Below, piece after piece: positions 57,787 to 64,000 of a stretch of 64,000 nucleotides of DNA. The notes below the pieces were generated by a model. The model saw only the letters and a program-made list of their open reading frames with translations. It searched no databases and was not told where the DNA came from. Source of the DNA: Siphonodentalium dalli (taxonomy: Eukaryota; Mollusca; Scaphopoda; Gadilida; Siphonodentaliidae). Position 1 is the stretch's first letter, and every line of letters begins with the position of its first letter. Position numbers and translations under genes: made by a program. Where the stretch lies: positions 159,979,465 to 160,043,464 of the forward strand of contig CP136068.1 of NCBI GenBank assembly GCA_032622095.1. The letters run 5' to 3'.

Positions 57787-58265
57787 TGGTGTCGTTTATA
57801 TGATTTTGGGTGGGTCCTGCTGAATTGATATGATGTTGTTGGGTCCTGCTGAATTGATATGATCCGGATTGGTCATGCTGAATTGATATCATGCGGGTGG
57901 GTCCTGTTGAATTGATATGATGCGGTGGATCCTGTTGAATTGATATGATACAGATTGGTACTGCTGAATTTATATGATTCTGGGTGGGTCCTGCTGAATT
58001 TATATGATGTTGTTGGGTCCTGCGGAATTGATAAGACGGGGATTGGTCCTGTTGAATTGATATGATGCGGTGGGTCCTGTTGAATTGATATGATGCGGGT
58101 GGATCCTGTTGAATTGATATGATGGGGATTGGTCCTGTTGAATTGATATGATGCGGGTGGATCCTGTTGATTTGATATGATGCGGGTGGGCCCTGTTGAA
58201 TTGATATGATGCGGTGGATCCTGTTGATTTGATATGATGCGGGTGGGTCATGTTGAACTGATATG
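57787..58265. repeat. 28-30-bp minisatellite in the presumed lectin 3' UTR
   Basis: About 16 units of 'gggtcctgttgaattgatat' with gatgcgggt, with changing length and bases. Begins 108 bases after the lectin stop. The minus-strand open frame here is a repeat artefact. Confidence 0.95.
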
Positions 58266-58447
58266 ATGTTTGTAGGATAAGAGACGGTGTAAAACAAAAC
58301 GTACCGTTATTGTTCTATTTAATCGGAGCGCTTTGAGCAAAAGCCAGATAGTGTCTCCGTGAAACACTTCAATATATCCTCCAGCAAATAGGTTCATAAT
58401 CAACATATTCAATTCATATGGGTTCATATTGAACTATTTGTTTCTGA

Positions 58448-58453
58448 AATAAA
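58448..58453 (+). terminator. Candidate poly(A) signal for the lectin gene
   Basis: AATAAA about 770 bases after the stop. It would place the minisatellite in the 3' UTR. No transcript support. Confidence 0.35.
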
Positions 58454-59162
58454 CCGATAGTGAACGTATATCCGTTATTGCATGTTGGCCCAGTCAGATG
58501 AGGAAGTCATGTCGTTTAACGAGCCATGTCAATTTCACTCAAACATATTAACCCTGCTCGCGCGCTTAAAGTGATGTGAAAAACTCCAGTAGGGTGATAC
58601 AATAGACATTATAATAATCTTTCTCAAATTACTTATTTTTACGATTATTAAACCAAGTTGACAGCACACACACACACCGTCATTCTGATATAGTGTTTAC
58701 ACGAATTGACTTTAGATGGCGAAATAATTTGTGTGTTTATCGCCGATAGTAACTGTTGCGCCCCGAATCCAGATATATTTGCAATTGAGCGTAGTTCAGA
58801 TGATGTTTTCTAAGGTAATGTATTGACCTGTCAGAAATGAATTGGTCATGTGCGGCGTCTGTCAAGTTTCGCGATTCGAGAGCAATTATTGACCGAATAG
58901 GCGAGCGTTAACAAGAAAACTATATGTAGACTAATTTTAGTTGAGATGTGCGACAATTGCCATGGTTGTATTTCATCAATTTAACGGGAGACATGCTGCA
59001 CACGTGTTGTGGTATTTCAAGCCCCGTGGTGGTTTCGAAATATGATGTTCCCTTGTCAGTGTATACGAAATGTTTTATCATGATGTTATTGGTATGTTGT
59101 TTTAAGAGCATTGTTCCCTCTTAGTAACAGAGTATAACAGTTTGCGTCATGTGAGTCACGCA
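58454..59162. other. Non-coding stretch
   Basis: AT-rich with a short AC run near 58665. Nothing recognised. Confidence 0.4.
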
Positions 59163-59541
59163 TTAACCCTTTACCCAACAGAACGGCCATGTGCCAATGC
59201 ATTCTCTTATATATGCGAGTCGACCATAGGTCGCCTCGCATATATAAGAGAATGCATTGGCTTAACACATTAAAAATTATAAAATTGTTAAAGAATGTAA
59301 GAAAAAATGTTAAAAAAATATTTTTTTTAGGCCAATGCATTCTCTTATATATGCGAGGCGACCTATGGTCGACTCGCATATATAAGAGAATGCATTGGCA
59401 CAGGGCATAACTGTAACTATCACAATGTGGTCAAGGAGCCGGTTCCAATGATATCCATATTTGTATGGTTCTATTGAGATATTTTAGGCTGTTGAAGCTT
59501 TATTTGGCCGGTTTTGGCCGGTTTGTTGGGTAAAGGGTTAA
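59163..59541. mobile_element. MITE family A, copy 5
   Basis: TTAA at 59163-59166 and 59538-59541, CCCTTTACCCAAC ends. Internally close to copy 1, with a short deletion in the right arm (the gacagaccgaag block is missing). Confidence 0.9.
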
Positions 59542-59889
59542 AGTGACTACAGCAAATGATAAGGAATATTGATGAATTATGTATGAACACTGATTTGAAA
59601 TGTATTAATGTTTTTGAATACATGTATTGATGACTAATAATATTGTATTGAAGGTATTACCATTTATGACATATTGTATTTAATTTGTATAAGTCCTGCG
59701 GCTGCTGAATATTGTATGTGTTTATCTTTATAAATGTTTGATTCATGACGACGGGTGAAATATAACACCTTAACTGTAATTTTTGACCTAATGGTAAAAT
59801 TGATGTAAAACGATTTGCTTATAAGTTGGAGTTGGCTGAGAATTACATTATGGTAGTTGATGTATTGAAAAGGATTTTAGAATCCTAAG

Positions 59890-59997
59890 GCCGGATTCAT
59901 CATCTCAGGTTTAAACCTGATCTACGTAAACCTCTAAGTCTAAACCGCCGTGTGACAGCTAATTCCGTGGTTTAAATCGGAGATGGCGAATCCGGCT
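59890..59997. repeat. Foldback repeat, 108 bp
   Basis: gccggattc...atctc...gtttaaac on the left is complemented by gtttaaat..gagatgg.gaatccggc on the right. Likely a small MITE. Confidence 0.7.
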
Positions 59998-60184
59998 ACC
60001 CATTGAATAAGGCATTTTATTTTACATTTCCGGGTAACGATATCAACAAAACAGACGTGGGCGCATGATCGTGGAGTCCGTATTTTACTTAAATAATTAA
60101 AATCAAAACCATCGGAGGTGTGAACTATATTGAATTATGTGGGACCGATATGTCTCCTGGAAGTATGTTAAAGCACAATGACTT

Positions 60185-60605
60185 TGGACAATTTACAACC
60201 AAATCAATAACGCCAGAATGGCGTATTATAGAAGCACACAGCGCTGTCCACTGGTCTAAGAATTCGATCGTATATTTACGTCATGTCATGTGACATTGCA
60301 TCGGATGTGGAATAAAACCGATTCGTCGGACGAGCCGGGGCTTTTCGAACTTGTTTGGCTTTTAGCTTGGCTGCTGGACGGTCAGGGGTGGAAACAGCCT
60401 GCTGTTTGGTCGTCGTTGTCTTGAAGGGAGCGAATAACCCCACAACTGACTTCCAGCCGAAATCTCTAAATGGCTTGATCCTAAAAATTGTTGTTGTGGT
60501 ATATATATTCATTAACATTAATATTTATTAAATATTGTGATACACCTAAACTGTATCCGAAACCAGCGCTACACAACGAGTTATGGCATACTATGGGACA
60601 ATGCC
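60185..60605 (+). mobile_element. Solo-LTR-like repeat, copy 2
   Basis: Matches 21320-21730 in ordered blocks (see there), including a TATA/AATAAA-like 'gtggaataaaacc' and the end 'acgagttatggcatactatg' with ggaca. More diverged internally. Confidence 0.5.
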
Positions 60606-60944
60606 ATGTATACAGTTACAGAGATTAAATGCATATAATGAGTCCAAATATGCATGTACTGTGATAGCATTGTGAATCTTGGACAGTCGGCATACTATCA
60701 AATAATATTGTCGTGAAGGCATAAACTGTAAATTTACTAATCAACCATTACTCAGACATCCATCATCAATAATACGTTGGCAGAAGATAATTAAACTATT
60801 ATCCACTGATGTGAATATTTAATATAATGAATATTTGTAACAAACCAAAAGCATCACTCAACTGAACGCAGAAATCAACGACCATAGTAAGCAGTATATA
60901 CAATAACGAGATATGGCAATTGAGTTGGCAATCTTTTAGATAAT

Positions 60945-61440
60945 GATTAACTGTCATGTGGACTGTTTTTATGGAGATGTAACGGTGAGGTAAGTGGACA
61001 TAACTTGTGTAAAACCCGAAGGGTTTTACATACAAGTTATGTCCACTTACCTCACCGTTACATCTCCATAAAAATAGTCCACATGACAGTTAATCCTTAT
61101 ATTTATATACATTTAGCGAGAAAGCCACTTTTGTAAATATATTTAAATCGAAAAGTGTATCGTGACAAGATCAGCCCAAAATACCCAATAGCACCCTTGC
61201 CAAAAGTTAATAGGAACAATTTCTCTTCATATTGAAACCCGATGATGTATTAAGTCAATCCTTCGCGAGTCCAAATGCGCCCAAAACATTACGCGTTCGT
61301 CTTTCCAAACCTAATGACGTATCGATGGTGTTATTAGCTTGGTGTTATGATGCGTTGCGCATTCACCGAGAAATAACTGCAACTAGCCACGTGGGCGCCG
61401 ACCAATCAGAATGCTGGATTTAGTGATGACAACACTTAGT
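60945..61440 (+). mobile_element. Hairpin-plus-tail element, copy 2
   Basis: Dyad 60945-61096 (arms gattaactgtcatgtggac and complement) and a tail to 61440 holding 'aagtgtatcgtgacaa' and 'ccacgtgggcgccgaccaat'. Tandem with copy 3 at 511-bp spacing. Confidence 0.88.
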
Positions 61441-61455
61441 GTGTAAATATATAAG

Positions 61456-61963
61456 GATTAACTGTCATGTGGACTGTTTTTATGGAGATGTAACGGTGAG
61501 GTAAGTGGACATAACTTGTGTAAAACCCGAAGGGTTTTACATACAAGTTATGACCACTTACCTCACGGTTACATCTTCATAAAAAATAGTCCACATGACA
61601 GTTAATCCTTATATTTATATAGATTTAGCGAAAAAGCCACTTGTGTAAATGTATTTAAATCGAAAAGTGTATCGTGACAAAAACAGCCCAAAATACCCAA
61701 TAGCACCCTTGGCAAATGTTAATAGGAACAATTTCTCTTCATATTGAAACCCGATGATGTATTAAGTCAATCCTGATCGAGTCCAAATGCGCCCAAAACA
61801 TTACGCGTTCGTCTTTCCAAACCCAATGACGTATCGATGGTGTTATGAGCTTGGTGTTATAAGGCGTTGGGCATTCACCGAGAAATAACTGCAACTAGCC
61901 ACGTGGGCGCCGACCAATCAGAATGCTGGATTTAGTGGTGACAACACTTAGTATGTAAATATA
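61456..61963 (+). mobile_element. Hairpin-plus-tail element, copy 3
   Basis: Dyad 61456-61607 and tail to 61963, in the same orientation as copy 2 and opposite to copy 1 at 9427-9938. Confidence 0.88.
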
Positions 61964-62147
61964 ATTGAATGAACACTTTGATAATCTATATTGCATTATT
62001 CAATCATGCCTTAACTTCTGATGTATTCACTCTGCTGTGTGTCGAACTTAACGCAATAAGGACATGCATATGTAGTTATTGTCACAAAACATGGCATTTC
62101 ATCAGTCGTCTTCTGACATCTTAGATGACCATTTGGAAATAAAACAG

Positions 62148-62567
62148 TTAATAGTAATGTTAATAGTAATGTTAATAGTAATGTTAATAGTAATGTTAAT
62201 AGTAATGTTAATAGTAATGTTAATAGTAATGTTAATAGTAATGTTAATAGTAATGTTAATAGTAATGTTAATAGTGATGTTAAAAGTAATGTTAATAGTA
62301 ATGTTAATAGTAATGTTAATAGTAATGTTAAAAGTAATGTTAATAGTAATGTTAATAGTAATGTTAATAGTAATGTTAATAGTAATGTTAATAGTAATGT
62401 TAAAAGTAATGTTAATAGTAATGTTAATAGTAATGTTAATAGTAATGTTAATAGTAATGTTAATAGTAATGTTAATAGTAATGTTAATAGTAATGTTAAT
62501 AGTAATGTTAATAGTAATGTTAATAGTAATGTTAATAGTAATGTTAATAGTAATGTTAATAGTAATG
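62148..62567. repeat. 12-bp minisatellite, 35 copies
   Basis: Exactly 35 units of ttaatagtaatg with a few a/g changes. The long (LIVM)n frame on the plus strand is an artefact of a period divisible by three. Confidence 0.97.
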
Positions 62568-62783
62568 CCTCTCTATTTCAATCTTAGCCTCGACGAAGGG
62601 CGGTTGAAGAATTTCGGTTCATCCATTCTGCTAATTTCAGATAAGAAACGATCGATTGGGGTCATTGTATTTCGACTGGCAGAGTAATAGTGCAGCGGCC
62701 AAATCGAAAAAGAGCTCTAGTAGAACAAGTTAAAACTAACTTTTTTTAAATGAGAAATATATACTCTTTGCGAAAATGATAGT

Positions 62784-64000
62784 GAAAAATAACGGAATTG
62801 GTGGTGGCTATTCTCAAATTGACGATGAACGATACCCACCAGTGACTTTTCCCAGAAATTAACGATTTTGGTAAAGTGAGCCCTGCGGCTATGTCCTAAG
62901 TTATTTGCCCACATTGTTGGTGTTAAAATGACTACAGCATACAATATTTGTACCTGATATGCAATAAGTGTTGGTTAATTTGGATTTTCGTGCCATTTGG
63001 AGCCGAAACATTTATTTTTTGTTGAAAAATCGCTCTTTTTCAAAAATATTATATTTTTCGAACATTATCATTCAAACGTATATTGCAATAATATTGAAAT
63101 ATTTAGTTCACATGGTGTAGCAGTTATCTGACAAGTATATGAAGAAAGAAGTTAAAAAAAATTTTGAACGGTTTGCGAGATATTGGATTTTAGCTACCCC
63201 TCTCCCAAACACGTTTTTGGTCGAAAAAAATACATAATTTTGATGACATTACAAACATTTTCGAATTGATCTGAATGGGACCCAATATGAATCTTGTACT
63301 GAAAGTGTTGTCCAGAGATGCCGTTTAATCGATTACAGATGTGTTCAGGCTTTCAGACCCCCAGTTACAACAACAACAATTATTTTATTGATAACAGGTA
63401 ATTTTGCATGCATTAACATCGATGTTAAGAACTAAAACCTTTGTTATAAACAACACGTGACCAACTATATACCTCATATGGCTCAGTAGTTATCTGGACA
63501 TCACAAGTGGAAAGAATTTGACAGAAATTGAAAAATAACGGAATAGGTGGTGGCTATTGTCAAATCGACGATGAGCGATACCCTCCAGTGACTTTTCCCA
63601 GAAATTTTGGTAAAGCGAGCCCTGTGGCTATATCCTAGCCTATTTGCCCATAATGTTGGGGTTAAAATTAATACATCATACCATACCTCTACCTGATATG
63701 AAAAAAGTGTTGGTTAATTTAGATTTTCCTGCCATTTGAAGCCAAAACATTTATTTTTTGCTGAAAAATCGCACTTTTTCACACAAATATTATTTTTCGA
63801 ACATTATCATTCAAATGGATATTGTTATAGTGCCCAAATATTTAATTCTTATGGTGATGCAGTTATCTGCCAATCATATGCAGAAAGAAGTTAACAGAAA
63901 TTTAAAATAATTTGCGAAATAATGGATTTTAGCTACACCTCCCCCAAACACGTTTTTGGTCGAAAAATTACATATTTTTGTTCAGAACATTACCAAATTT
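62784..64000. repeat. 746-bp tandem duplication, running off the edge
   Basis: gaaaaataacggaattggtg with gtggctattctcaaat at 62784 recurs at 63530, and the downstream sequence (caaacacgtttttggtcgaa etc.) follows in step with moderate divergence. Non-coding in both copies. Confidence 0.9.

Noticed and set aside
57746-58297. Minus-strand 183-codon ORF rich in HHINSTGP
   Set aside because: Antisense reading of the 28-30-bp minisatellite downstream of the lectin stop. Unit lengths vary, and no family resembles it.
62079-62687. Long plus-strand ORF with (LIVM)n, 202 codons
   Set aside because: Produced by a 12-bp repeat whose period is a multiple of three. No flanking coding signal or domain.

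Overview
Organism. This is a gene-poor, AT-rich eukaryotic window with spliced genes, long introns, GT-AG splice sites, minisatellites, foldback MITEs and retroelement remnants. A PAN-like plus C-type lectin secreted protein, a retained Ldh_2-type dehydrogenase and the repeat style suggest a lophotrochozoan, most likely a mollusc (inference). No prokaryotic operon, tRNA, rRNA or CRISPR array was recognised.

Two spliced genes could be assembled from exons that are mostly too short to be seen as long ORFs. (1) On the minus strand, 31341 down to 12497, eleven exons join in frame into 343 residues of an Ldh_2-family 2-oxoacid/2-hydroxyacid dehydrogenase (malate/lactate/ureidoglycolate dehydrogenase type). 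The last short exon was not found. (2) On the plus strand, 44342 to 57679, three exons joined by phase-1 introns encode a 232-residue secreted protein with a signal peptide, a PAN/apple-like segment and a complete six-cysteine long-form C-type lectin domain. A possible 3' exon of a third gene lies on the minus strand at 31902-32127.

Layout. 1-3060: satellite with a 664-bp higher-order unit. 3065-5270: unassigned, with a possible Helitron end. 5275-8504: broken LTR retrotransposon (5' LTR, leader repeats, an extra ORF, frameshifted gag, protease stub). 8505-11880: foldback elements and small tandem repeats. 12.5-31.4 kb: dehydrogenase gene, its introns carrying several minisatellites and MITEs. 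31.4-44.2 kb: no secure gene apart from the candidate exon; holds 52 near-perfect copies of a 37-bp satellite, a LINE remnant and a 50-bp satellite. 44.3-58.5 kb: lectin gene, whose introns hold a LINE 3' half, two TTAA MITEs and a related MITE, a 2.1-kb 20-bp minisatellite with a 140-bp higher-order unit, and a MULE-like element with a 9-bp target duplication. 58.5-64 kb: MITE, LTR-like repeat, tandem foldback units, a 12-bp minisatellite and a 746-bp tandem duplication.

Most unusual. In the dehydrogenase gene, two splice boundaries have been turned into tandem repeats. The exon-2 donor is repeated at an exact 27-bp spacing, giving three in-frame, phase-matched donors. The exon-9 acceptor and exon start are repeated about every 53 bp. 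Other minisatellites in the same introns also carry GTRAGT motifs on the sense strand. Separately, two MITE families with different ends (one with TTAA and CCCTTT termini, one with TGTGACCCGCC termini) share the same internal double-hairpin cassette. The two genes show no functional link beyond being neighbours.
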